Below, piece after piece: positions 14,028 to 21,629 of a DNA stretch of 39,285 nucleotides. The DNA is from Burkholderia sp. Nafp2/4-1b. GTDB taxonomy: Bacteria > Pseudomonadota > Gammaproteobacteria > Burkholderiales > Burkholderiaceae. Position numbers and translations under genes: made by a program. The stretch covers positions 1-39,285 of the forward strand of contig NZ_ML058640.1 in the NCBI RefSeq assembly GCF_003635165.1, written 5' to 3'. Position 1 is the first letter of the stretch; the number at the start of each line of letters is the position of its first letter. Below the pieces are notes generated by a model. That model was not told the origin of the DNA, ran no database searches, and saw only the letters and a list, made by a program, of their open reading frames with translations.

Positions 14028-16904
14028 ATGAGTAACGCACCCATGTCCGAATTCGAGCGGGCGAGAGTCGCGCTCGGCTATGTCCCGCCTGACGACCGCG
14101 ACACGTGGAGTCAGGTGGGGATGGCGCTCAAGGCCGAGTTTGGCGAGGAGGGCTTCGCCCTCTGGAACGAATGGAGCCAAGGCGCGCAGAACTACAACGG
14201 CAAGGACGCGCGCGATGTGTGGAAGTCGTTCAAGGGCGGCAAGATCACCATCAACACGCTGTTCCACCTCGCCAAGCTCGGCGGCTTCGATCCGCGTGCG
14301 CATCGAGCGAAGCCGGTCGATCCAGCGGAGCGCGAGCGACAGAAAGCCGAGCGCGCGGCACGTGAAGCGGCCGAGCTGGCCGAACTGACCGAGAAGCAGC
14401 AAGCCGCGTCGGCGCTCGCTGAATCGATCTGGTCGGCGGCCGAGCCGGCACCGGCCGATCATCCGTATCTTGTTCGAAAGCGCATCCCGGTCGACGCGCT
14501 GCGCGTCTATCGCGGCGGCTTGTGCATCGGCACGGCCGCATGCGACGGCGCACTCGTCATCCCGGCGCGTGACGCGGACGGCAAGCTGTGGACGCTGGAG
14601 TTCGTCCTGACGGACGGCCAGAAACGCTATCTGCCGAACGGCCGCAAGGCGGGCTGCTTCTCGCTGATCGGCGGTCCGCTATCTTCCGCGCCGTCCACGC
14701 TGCTGATTGGCGAGGGTTACGCCACGTGTGCGACGCTCGCGGCCGCGACCGGCTATCCGGCCGCCGTCGCGTTCGACGCCGGCAACCTGCACGCAGTGGC
14801 AACGGCACTGCGCGGCCAGTATCCGGACGCCCGCATCGTCGTATGCGCCGACGACGACCACACGACGAAGGGCAATCCGGGGGTGACGAAGGCCCGCGCG
14901 GCGGCCGAGGCCGTCGCCGGCATCGTCGCGGTGCCCGACTTCGGTCCGAACCGCCCGGCGGCCGGCACCGACTTCAACGACCTGGCTGCGCACGTCGGCT
15001 CGGATGCGGTGGCCGCCGCCGTGCGTGCTGCGCTCGCGCCGGCCGGCTCGCCGGATGCCGGCAAGGGCAAGGCCGCACTGCCCGCCGCGAAGCCCGCCAA
15101 GCGCCCGAAAACAGCCCGCGCGCAGGATGGTAAGTCTCGGTTCGTCGTCGACGACAAGGGCGTGTGGTTTCACGGCTTCAACAATCAGGGCGATCCGCTC
15201 CCGCCGCATTGGGTCAGCACGCGGATCGACGTGATCGCGGAGACGCGAAACGAGATGAACAGCGAGTGGGGCTACCTGCTCGAATTCACCGATCGCGACG
15301 GCATCCTGAAACGGTGGGCGGTGCCGGCCGGCCTCTTTGCCGGCGACGGCACGGAGCTGCGCCGTATGCTGCTCGATATGGGCGTGAAGCTCGGCGTCAC
15401 GCAGATCGCCCGCACGCAGATCGCGAACTATGTGCAGATGGCGCAGCCTGACGAGCGCGTGCGCTGCGTGCCGCGCGTCGGCTGGCATCATGGCGCGTTC
15501 GTGCTGCCGGATCGCGTGATCGGCACCGGCAAAGAGGCGCTGATCTATCAGGCCGACACGCCGATCCAAAGCCAGTTCAAGGAACGCGGCACGCTGGACG
15601 ACTGGCAACGCGAGGTCGCGGCCTACTGCGTCGGCAATAGCCGGCTGCTGTTCTGCGTCGCTACCGCCTTCGCTGGTCCGCTGCTGCACTTCTCCGGGCT
15701 TCAGTCGGGCGGCTTCCACCTGCTCGGCACGACGTCCAAGGGCAAGTCGACCGGCGGCGTCATCGCCGCGTCCGTGTTCGGCTCGCCGGACTACGTGCGG
15801 AGCTGGAAGGCGACCGACAACGCCCTCGAAGCCGTCGCCACGCAGCATAGCGACGCGCTGCTGATCCTCGACGAAATCGGGCAAGTCGAGCCGCGCTTGA
15901 TCGGCGATGTGATTTACATGCTTGCGAACGAGTCGGGCAAGGCCCGTGCGTCGCGGAGCGGCTCGGCCAAGCCCGTACTCACGTGGCGGCTGCTGTTCCT
16001 GTCGAACGGCGAAAAGAGCGTGTCCGCGCTGATGGCTGAGGGCAACAAGCCCATGAAAGGCGGTATCGAGGTGCGCTTGCCCGCGATCCCGGCCGAGGTC
16101 GGCGAAATGGGCGTGGTGGAGAGGTTGCACGGCTTCCCGACGCCGGCCGCGCTGATCGAGCATCTAGAGCGGCACGCCGGCATGCACTACGGCACGGCCG
16201 GCCCCGCGTTCATCGAGTGGGCGTCGTCGCAGGCCGGCGAGCTGGCCGAGCATCTGCGCATGCGCGTCGACGAGCTGGTCGGGCAATGGGTGCCGGACGG
16301 CTCGCATTCGCAGGTCGCACGCGTCGCCAAGCGGTTCTGCCTCGTCGCGGTGGCCGGCGAACTGGCGACGGCGCACGGGCTGACCGGCTGGCCGCAGGGC
16401 GAAGCGGTCGAAGCCGCGCGTCGCTGCTTCGAAGGCTGGCTCGAACTGCGCGGCGGCACGGGCAACTCGGACGAGGCGGAAGCCGTGCGGCAGGTACAGC
16501 ATTTCCTCGCCGCGCACGGCGACAACCGTTTCGTGTGGATGAACCGGGCGCAGGACGACCATCGGCCGAACGTGCCGCATCGAGCGGGCTTCAAGCAGCA
16601 CGTGAAGCGCGACGAGCGGCGCACGCCCATCGCCTCCGATCGCGAGTATTACGCCGAGTTCGGCGGCAAGATGAGCGCCGACGATGCCGAAAGCGTCGAG
16701 ACGGAATACCTGATCGAAGCGGCCGTGTTCCGCAAGGACGTGTGCGCCGGCTTCGATCACAAGATCGTCGCCAAGGCACTGATGAAGCGGGGCGTGCTGA
16801 TGCCGCGTAGCGACGGCTATCCGTACCGGCAGGAATACATCCCCGGTCACGGCAAGTTCATGGTCTACCGTGTGCTGCCGTCGATCTTCACGCTCGAACT
16901 GTGA
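14028..16904 (+). CDS. P4-alpha-like primase-helicase (PriCT, Toprim, DUF927)
   Basis: A 958-aa replication protein. Residues about 5-80 match a PriCT-type domain (FERARVALGYVPPDDRDTWS, GKITINTLFHLAKLGGFD). A Toprim-like fold follows, with LLIGEGYAT (E229) and VVCADDD (D275-D277). The C-terminal half is a DUF927 superfamily-3-like helicase with Walker A GTTSKGKST (567-575) and Walker B LLILDEIGQ (D615, E616). I start at ATG 14028 (MSNAPMSEFERARV); the frame is open back to 13827 with unrelated residues. It should open and prime the satellite origin; a repeat-rich candidate origin lies immediately downstream. Full length, no defects seen. Confidence 0.92.
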   Translation: MSNAPMSEFERARVALGYVPPDDRDTWSQVGMALKAEFGEEGFALWNEWSQGAQNYNGKDARDVWKSFKGGKITINTLFHLAKLGGFDPRAHRAKPVDPAERERQKAERAAREAAELAELTEKQQAASALAESIWSAAEPAPADHPYLVRKRIPVDALRVYRGGLCIGTAACDGALVIPARDADGKLWTLEFVLTDGQKRYLPNGRKAGCFSLIGGPLSSAPSTLLIGEGYATCATLAAATGYPAAVAFDAGNLHAVATALRGQYPDARIVVCADDDHTTKGNPGVTKARAAAEAVAGIVAVPDFGPNRPAAGTDFNDLAAHVGSDAVAAAVRAALAPAGSPDAGKGKAALPAAKPAKRPKTARAQDGKSRFVVDDKGVWFHGFNNQGDPLPPHWVSTRIDVIAETRNEMNSEWGYLLEFTDRDGILKRWAVPAGLFAGDGTELRRMLLDMGVKLGVTQIARTQIANYVQMAQPDERVRCVPRVGWHHGAFVLPDRVIGTGKEALIYQADTPIQSQFKERGTLDDWQREVAAYCVGNSRLLFCVATAFAGPLLHFSGLQSGGFHLLGTTSKGKSTGGVIAASVFGSPDYVRSWKATDNALEAVATQHSDALLILDEIGQVEPRLIGDVIYMLANESGKARASRSGSAKPVLTWRLLFLSNGEKSVSALMAEGNKPMKGGIEVRLPAIPAEVGEMGVVERLHGFPTPAALIEHLERHAGMHYGTAGPAFIEWASSQAGELAEHLRMRVDELVGQWVPDGSHSQVARVAKRFCLVAVAGELATAHGLTGWPQGEAVEAARRCFEGWLELRGGTGNSDEAEAVRQVQHFLAAHGDNRFVWMNRAQDDHRPNVPHRAGFKQHVKRDERRTPIASDREYYAEFGGKMSADDAESVETEYLIEAAVFRKDVCAGFDHKIVAKALMKRGVLMPRSDGYPYRQEYIPGHGKFMVYRVLPSIFTLEL

Positions 16905-17060
16905 AAGACGCCGCCGCCGTCCGGGAGGGCGGTGGCGGGCATTCCTTTGCGCGGCATTTGGCCCGTGCGTCAAAGTTACTTTGAGCGATACGCTCCAGAC
17001 GGAACCGGGCCGGCGATGGCCGCGAATCTTGCCTCAGCCGTAACAATCCAGCCCGGTTTA

Positions 17061-17160
17061 TCTCCACTATCTCCAGCGTTCTCCAAATCGTTGGGAGACA
17101 CGCGAAGCCTTACCCCATAAGGCTTTGCGGCCGATTCAGGCGTTTATCTCCAAATCTCCA
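17061..17160. repeat. TCTCCA repeats, candidate replication origin of the satellite
   Basis: TCTCCA occurs at 17061, 17070, 17080, 17147 and 17155, with an inverted relative (TGGGAGA) at 17092-17098. The copies are often preceded by TA or TTA and followed by A/C. They flank the AAGCCTTA hairpin symmetrically (three left, two right). Located about 160 bp after the primase-helicase gene, they resemble the iteron-plus-hairpin design of P4-type origins. Confidence 0.55.
17105..17125. terminator. Perfect 8-bp hairpin between the TCTCCA repeats
   Basis: AAGCCTTA, CCCCA, TAAGGCTT. There is no T-run after it, so it could equally be an origin structure rather than a terminator; the symmetrical placement among repeats favours the former. 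Confidence 0.45.
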
Positions 17161-17362
17161 ACTCGTTTTGCACTGAGCGGATAGGCTCGATCGTCCGTAT
17201 CGACAGCGAGGCCAAGCAGGGCGCGGCTCTCCGGGATTTGACGGGAATCGGAGGCGTATTTTCGAGGGGGGTGTCCGCGCCTCTCACGGGGTGCGCATTG
17301 TTGCGCCCGCCGCAAGTATCGGGGCGAGCGGCAAGCGGGGGCCCCTGCGTTCATGGCAAAGA

Positions 17363-17430
17363 CGCGGGGCATCACACCCGCGCATTTTCTCTACTGTCGA
17401 CGCCCCTAAGGGGGGGCATATTCATACCGA
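17363..17430 (+). other. cos-like block matching the prophage terS leader
   Basis: Stem CGCGGG/CCCGCG (17363-17382, 8-nt loop), a T-run, the 16-mer TTTTCTCTACTGTCGA (17385-17400), the palindrome CCCCTAAGGGG (17403-17413) and CATATTCAT (17417-17425), then ACCGA. The same string of elements stands at 35971-36035, directly before the prophage terminase genes. The homology ends a few bases after the position of the terS start codon, which here reads ATA. Likely a packaging site recruited from, or for, a helper phage; the function is inferred from position. Confidence 0.65.
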
Positions 17431-17517
17431 AATGCACGGGGCCAGCAGTGCGGTGCAAACTCTGAAAAATCGGCGAGAAGTGCGCGGCAACGGGGGCATA
17501 CGCGTGGCGGCACGGGT

Positions 17518-18732
17518 CTATCTTGCCGCGGCGATCGGAATGATTTCCGCCCCGGCTTTGAGCTTGTCAAGATGATCTCCCCAAACTTGCATCATGCGCC
17601 TGCGTTCCGGCAGATATTCCGCATGGACGTAAGCGGCCGTCACTTGATTGCGTTCGGCATGTGCCATCTGGCGCTCTACAACGTCCCGGGCGAAGCCGAA
17701 TTCACGCAGAGCCGTAGCGGCTAACCCGCGAAAGCCGTGCCCCGTCATTCGCGACTTGTAGCCCATGCGATAGAGCGCATAGAGCATGGTGTTGTTCGAA
17801 ATGTGGCTTCGGCCCTGCACGCTGTAGAAGACGAATCGATGCTGACCGTTGATCGCGCGGAGCTGGGCGAGCACATCGAGCGCCTGCTTTGACAGCGGCA
17901 CGATGTGCGGATCGCGCATCTTCATTCGTTCGGGAGGTACGCGCCACTCGGCGGCGGCTTCGTCAAACTCGTTCCACTCGGCACGAATCATTTCCTTTGT
18001 GCGCAAGAACGTGAGCGCCATGAGGCGGAGAGCGAGCCGGGTTACTAGATCGCCTTGATAGTTGTCGATGTCACGCATCAGTTGCGGTATCTCAGCGGCC
18101 TTGACGCGCGCCATGTGCCGAACACCTGGACCCTTCTTCAGCACTGTTTGCGCGTCAATATCTGCGGCCGGATTGCGGGCGCATCGTCCGGTCATGATCC
18201 CGTATTGGAAGACCGCGCGAGAGCGCTGGAGAATCCGCTTCGCCGTCTCGCGCACCCCGCGCGCCTCGACCTCGCGAACGATGCTTAGCATCTGAGGTGA
18301 ATCGATCTCCGTGATCGGGCGCGCGCCGATCTTCGGAAACACGTCGACCTCAAGCGAATGCAGCACCTTCTCCGCGTAGCCGTCGCTCCAGCCCAGGCGC
18401 TGGGAATCGTACCACTCACGTGCTACCGCTTCGAACGAGTTTGCCGCCGCGATTTGGGCGGCCTGTTTTGCGACCTTCTTTGCCTCGCCCGGATCGACGC
18501 CGGCCGCGATCTGCTCGCGGGCCTCGTCGCGCTTTTTCCGAGCCGTGGCGAGCGTGACGGCCGGATAGACGCCGAGGGCGAGCGTCTTCTGCTTTCCGAG
18601 GAAGCGGTAGGACAAGCGCCAGTACTTCGCGCCGTTCGGTTGGACGAGCAAGAACATCCCGTTGCCGTCCGTGAGCTTGTACGGGGCCGCGCTGGCCTTC
18701 GCGTTCCGGACCTGTATGTCAGTGAGGGGCAT
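17518..18732 (-). CDS. int: DUF4102/P4-type tyrosine integrase
   Basis: A 404-aa protein beginning MPLTDIQVRNAKASAAPYKL. The N-terminal DUF4102 arm-binding domain (LTDGNGMFLLVQPNGAKYWR, KTLALGVYPAVTLATARKKR) precedes a tyrosine-recombinase core, with R244 (LRTKEM), H332-x-x-R335 (GHGFRG), H358 (MAHAERN) and the tyrosine motif AYVHAEYL (Y368 or Y373). I chose ATG 18732; the frame extends to 18807 through the repeat region. It is transcribed away from tRNA-Arg, whose 3' end lies 164 bp upstream, the standard layout for integration at a tRNA 3' end. It should integrate and excise the satellite, probably with the AlpA-like protein. Confidence 0.95.
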   Translation of the reverse strand: MPLTDIQVRNAKASAAPYKLTDGNGMFLLVQPNGAKYWRLSYRFLGKQKTLALGVYPAVTLATARKKRDEAREQIAAGVDPGEAKKVAKQAAQIAAANSFEAVAREWYDSQRLGWSDGYAEKVLHSLEVDVFPKIGARPITEIDSPQMLSIVREVEARGVRETAKRILQRSRAVFQYGIMTGRCARNPAADIDAQTVLKKGPGVRHMARVKAAEIPQLMRDIDNYQGDLVTRLALRLMALTFLRTKEMIRAEWNEFDEAAAEWRVPPERMKMRDPHIVPLSKQALDVLAQLRAINGQHRFVFYSVQGRSHISNNTMLYALYRMGYKSRMTGHGFRGLAATALREFGFARDVVERQMAHAERNQVTAAYVHAEYLPERRRMMQVWGDHLDKLKAGAEIIPIAAAR

Positions 18733-18733
18733 T

Positions 18734-18782
18734 GTTGGTATCTCGGTTGTTGGTATTTGCTGATGCCAACAAAAATACCAAC
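18734..18782. repeat. GTTGGTAT repeats upstream of the satellite integrase
   Basis: GTTGGTAT at 18734-18741 and 18749-18756, and its exact complement ATACCAAC at 18775-18782, plus a partial TGCCAAC at 18764. The first copy sits at the start codon, so binding here could both repress int and act as arm-type sites for recombination. Confidence 0.6.
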
Positions 18783-18895
18783 AGATTCTCCGGTTGTCAC
18801 TGAGCAACCTTGGGTAACGATGGGGGCTAGAGGGCCGCCAGGCGGGCTTAAGCAGGGGATTTCTGGTGAATCTTGAGAATGGTCGGGAGCATGAC

Positions 18896-18970
18896 TGGTC
18901 CCCCCGACAGGAATCGAACCTGTATCTAGCGCTTAGGAGGCGCTTGTTCTATCCATTGAACTACGGGGAG
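18896..18970 (-). tRNA. tRNA-Arg (anticodon CCT)
   Basis: Minus-strand cloverleaf: acceptor CTCCCCG pairing CGGGGGG, a short D arm (TAGTTCAATGGATAGAAC), anticodon arm GCGC-CTCCTAA-GCGC with anticodon CCT, and T arm CAGGTTCGATTCCTG. The discriminator A and an encoded CCA end at 18896. 75 nt including CCA. The 3' end faces the DUF4102 integrase, so this is the regenerated attachment site of the satellite; it appears intact and functional. Confidence 0.95.
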
Positions 18971-19106
18971 CGGATAGTTTGAGCGGGATGGACTGAACCC
19001 TTATGAATCAGGTGCTTAGCCTTGTCCCGTGTGCCTTTCCGGGATTTTCGTCTTTCCGCGCATGACGCGAAATGACAGGTTGTGAAGCATAGTTTAACGC
19101 CCCGCC

Positions 19107-19166
19107 TGCTACAATTCTGCTACAAATCGACCCTGTAGCAGCGTATGTGGATGACGCATTGCTACA
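19107..19166. repeat. TGCTACA repeats upstream of the second integrase
   Basis: TGCTACA at 19107, 19118 and 19160, and the inverted TGTAGCA at 19134-19140: four copies in 60 bp, the second and the inverted one forming a 7-bp dyad with a 9-bp spacer. They end about 20 bp before the ATG at 19187. Likely integrase arm sites or an operator. Confidence 0.6.
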
Positions 19167-19186
19167 GTTCACAAACGGGGTGTTTC

Positions 19187-20302
19187 ATGGCTTCGATCCT
19201 CAAGATCGGCGACCGCTGGCGTGCTCAAATCCGCCGGCGGGGACAAAGTATAGCAAAGACGTTTCGAACCAAGGGCGCGGCCGAAGCATGGGCGCGAGAG
19301 ATCGAGGGCGGTATCGACAAGGGGCAAGCCGCCGTCGACGAGCAGACGATCACGGTCGGCGAGTTGGTGCGCTTGTATCGAAACGCTCGGAACGATTCCG
19401 GACGACCGGTCGCCGAGAAGTCGAACGAAGACTACATGCTCAAGCGGCTGGAAAGTCACTTTGATGACGAGGTGGCTGCGAAGCTGTCGACGAAACGACT
19501 CGTGAAGTTTGCGCAAGAGCGGAAGAAGGAAGGGGCGGGGCAGTACACGATCGACATGGATATCTCCAAGCTCGGGACCGTGTACAAGCATATGGCGTCG
19601 CTTCTCGACCTGAGATTGCCGCATGCGCCTAGCATCGCACGGCCGACTCTCGACCACCTGCAGCTCATCGGCCCCGGCAAGCATCGCGATCGCCGGCCGA
19701 CTCGCGACGAGATCGTGAAAATCTTCCAGTGGTTTGCAGAACATCCCGAACGGGAGCAGGCGGTGCCGGATGTGATCCGAGTTGCAATGAACAGCGCATT
19801 CCGGCGGGGGGAGCTGTTTCGGCTGACGTGGTCGGATCTCGACGTCGAGCGTCGGCTCGCGCTCGTCCGTGATCGCAAACACCCGCGACAGAAGAAGGGT
19901 AACGATGAATGGGTGCCGCTGATCGGCGATTCGCTCGAAGTGTTGCTGCGTCAACCGCGATATCCGGTGCCACCCGCATACGAGGCGAAGCGTAAGGCTG
20001 ATCCGACGATCGAGCCACATCCGAACGAGTACATCTTCCGATTCAGCAAAAGCACGGCCAGCAAGTATTTCAAGCAGGCGTGCGATGAGAAAGGAATCGT
20101 TGATTTGCACCTGCATGATCTGCGGCACGAGGCAGCCAGCGCGCTGTTCGAGGCCGGTTGGCAGATTCCCGAGGTCGCCACTGTTACCGGACATAAGGAC
20201 TGGCGCAACCTCAGGCGGTATACAAACTTGCAGCCGAAAAGTGTCGCCATCAAGGGCAGGTTGGTCGAGCGAGCGGCGTTGTCTGATGGGACGACTGAAT
20301 GA
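19187..20302 (+). CDS. int: Tyrosine recombinase, probable prophage integrase
   Basis: A 371-aa protein starting MASILKIGDRWRAQIRRRGQ (ATG 19187; the frame also opens 14 codons earlier). It has an N-terminal arm-binding domain, a SAM-like core-binding domain near 53-145, and a catalytic domain with R207 (AFRRGEL), H310-D-L-R313, H336 (GHKDWR) and the nucleophile Y345 (RRYTN). It stands back to back with the satellite integrase on the other side of tRNA-Arg and points toward the phage genes, so it is probably the integrase of the prophage to the right. It could instead belong only to a small island carrying the two following genes. Its own attachment site was not identified. Confidence 0.93.
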   Translation: MASILKIGDRWRAQIRRRGQSIAKTFRTKGAAEAWAREIEGGIDKGQAAVDEQTITVGELVRLYRNARNDSGRPVAEKSNEDYMLKRLESHFDDEVAAKLSTKRLVKFAQERKKEGAGQYTIDMDISKLGTVYKHMASLLDLRLPHAPSIARPTLDHLQLIGPGKHRDRRPTRDEIVKIFQWFAEHPEREQAVPDVIRVAMNSAFRRGELFRLTWSDLDVERRLALVRDRKHPRQKKGNDEWVPLIGDSLEVLLRQPRYPVPPAYEAKRKADPTIEPHPNEYIFRFSKSTASKYFKQACDEKGIVDLHLHDLRHEAASALFEAGWQIPEVATVTGHKDWRNLRRYTNLQPKSVAIKGRLVERAALSDGTTE

Positions 20303-20338
20303 CCGCGAAATGGCTCGGCAAGTTGGTGCGCATTTCCC

Positions 20339-20371
20339 TATAATAGAGTCATTGCATGCACCACGTGCATG
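20339..20371 (+). promoter_or_regulatory. Promoter -10 and palindromic operator before ietA
   Basis: A perfect TATAAT at 20339-20344 is followed by CATGCAC-CAC-GTGCATG (20355-20371), an exact 7-bp dyad. The -35 is poor (TTGGTG at 20323 is too close), suggesting activation or weak basal expression. ATG 20397 follows AAAGGGAAAAA. The operator location downstream of the -10 fits repression, perhaps by the ATPase's own HTH tail. Confidence 0.55.
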
Positions 20372-20396
20372 AACACGTTGATTTTAAAGGGAAAAA

Positions 20397-21629
20397 ATGG
20401 ATCACGCTCTGATCGATCTCGTGGTTTCGTTGGCGCATCAGGGGGTCAAGGGTGATAGTCGAGCATTTCAACTTCGCCTTCGGCGCGCTGTCAGCCGTTT
20501 GCGCGACGCCGAGCCCGAGCTTGCTGGGCGATTGATTGACGTACTGTCAGAAGGGACTGCTCCAACGAGAGAGGTCTATGCTTTCCAGTCGGAGGTGGAG
20601 CATGGCCGCGACAGGGCGGGTGGTACAGGTGCCGGCGGTGCCCCTGATGGGCCGTTAAAGGCACGTCGGGGGGGGGCGCCTACGCAAAGTTTCGCGGTTG
20701 AATCCGGAATCCCGACCCAAGTGCCAGTAGATGGTGACAGTCGTCAGACTTTGGTGACTGTTACCAACCCGACTATCGAAGAGGCGGAGTGTCCAGCATG
20801 GGCGGAGTCCGTGGGAGTTCCCGTAAGCCAACTGATTCGCGAATGGGATCTCGCGAGTGAGTTGCGGGATAACGGCCTCAGTCCGAGTAAATCGGTTTTG
20901 ATGGAGGGACCGCCGGGGGTCGGCAAGACGATGACGGCAACTTGGATTGCTGCTCGGCTCCAGCTACCTCTTCTGACACTTGATCTCTCAACTGTCATGA
21001 GCAGTTTTCTCGGAAAGACAGGGAACAATATCCGAGCAGTGATTGACTTTGCACGCAGCTTTCCTTGCGTCCTGCTACTGGATGAATTCGATTCTATTGC
21101 AAAGCGTCGAGACGACGAGACTGACGTTGGGGAGCTGAAGAGGCTGGTCACTGTATTGCTGCAGTCAGTCGATAGCTGGCGAGATACCTCCCTACTGATA
21201 GCCGCGACCAACCACGAGGAGCTCTTGGATCCCGCCGTGTGGCGCCGTTTCGATCTGGTCCTAAGCTTTGATTTGCCAGATGCCACCGCAATTGAGAAAT
21301 TCATGATTTCTCGGGGGGTAAAGGCCGACTTTTCGCGTGTCGCATCAGCTTTGCTTCGCGGGCAGACGTACGCACGTATCGAAAAAATTCTGAATATTGC
21401 CCGGAAAGGATCGGTGCTCGACCGTCGTTCCTATGAAGAGTGTCTATGTCAGGCGATCGTGGCGCAAATGAAGAAATCTCTTGCGGACGATGATGCAATG
21501 GAGCTAGAGTTAATTTCGCTTCATTTGCAAGGGTTGTCGCAGCGCGCAATTGCGGCGCGTCTCAAGATGGCGCACACGACTGTCGGTAGGCATATAAAGG
21601 CAATTTTCGGGGAAAAGGATGGCCGATAA
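20397..21629 (+). CDS. ietA: AAA-ATPase of an IetAS-type system
   Basis: A 410-aa protein. After a variable N-terminus of about 110 residues comes an AAA+ domain: Walker A GPPGVGKT (171-178), Walker B VLLLDEFDSIA (D229, E230), sensor-1 IAATNHEE and an arginine-rich WRRFDLVLSF. The tail (LHLQGLSQRAIAARLKMAHT TVGRHIKAIF) is a clear helix-turn-helix. The next gene, a subtilisin-like protease, overlaps by 11 bases. The ATPase/S8 protease pair is the hallmark of IetAS, described on Ti plasmids as a toxin-antitoxin module (ATPase as antitoxin) and listed among anti-phage systems. The region is visibly more A/T-rich than the phage genes, pointing to separate acquisition. Confidence 0.85.
   Translation: MDHALIDLVVSLAHQGVKGDSRAFQLRLRRAVSRLRDAEPELAGRLIDVLSEGTAPTREVYAFQSEVEHGRDRAGGTGAGGAPDGPLKARRGGAPTQSFAVESGIPTQVPVDGDSRQTLVTVTNPTIEEAECPAWAESVGVPVSQLIREWDLASELRDNGLSPSKSVLMEGPPGVGKTMTATWIAARLQLPLLTLDLSTVMSSFLGKTGNNIRAVIDFARSFPCVLLLDEFDSIAKRRDDETDVGELKRLVTVLLQSVDSWRDTSLLIAATNHEELLDPAVWRRFDLVLSFDLPDATAIEKFMISRGVKADFSRVASALLRGQTYARIEKILNIARKGSVLDRRSYEECLCQAIVAQMKKSLADDDAMELELISLHLQGLSQRAIAARLKMAHTTVGRHIKAIFGEKDGR

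Larger units (their letters stand above)
16905..17340. other. Intergenic region after primase, candidate origin
   Basis: No gene of substance. It holds a GC-rich hairpin just after the primase stop (GCCGCCGTCC...GGGCGGTGGC, about 16911-16936, no T-run), then the TCTCCA repeats and the AAGCCTTA hairpin listed separately. Confidence 0.5.

Noticed and set aside
14679..16163. 494-codon minus-strand frame
   Set aside because: Antisense to the primase-helicase, with the His/Arg/Gly-rich composition of a high-GC shadow and no motif.
17291..17575. 94-codon plus frame across the cos-like block
   Set aside because: No ribosome site, no similarity to terS beyond the block, and it overlaps the end of the integrase gene.
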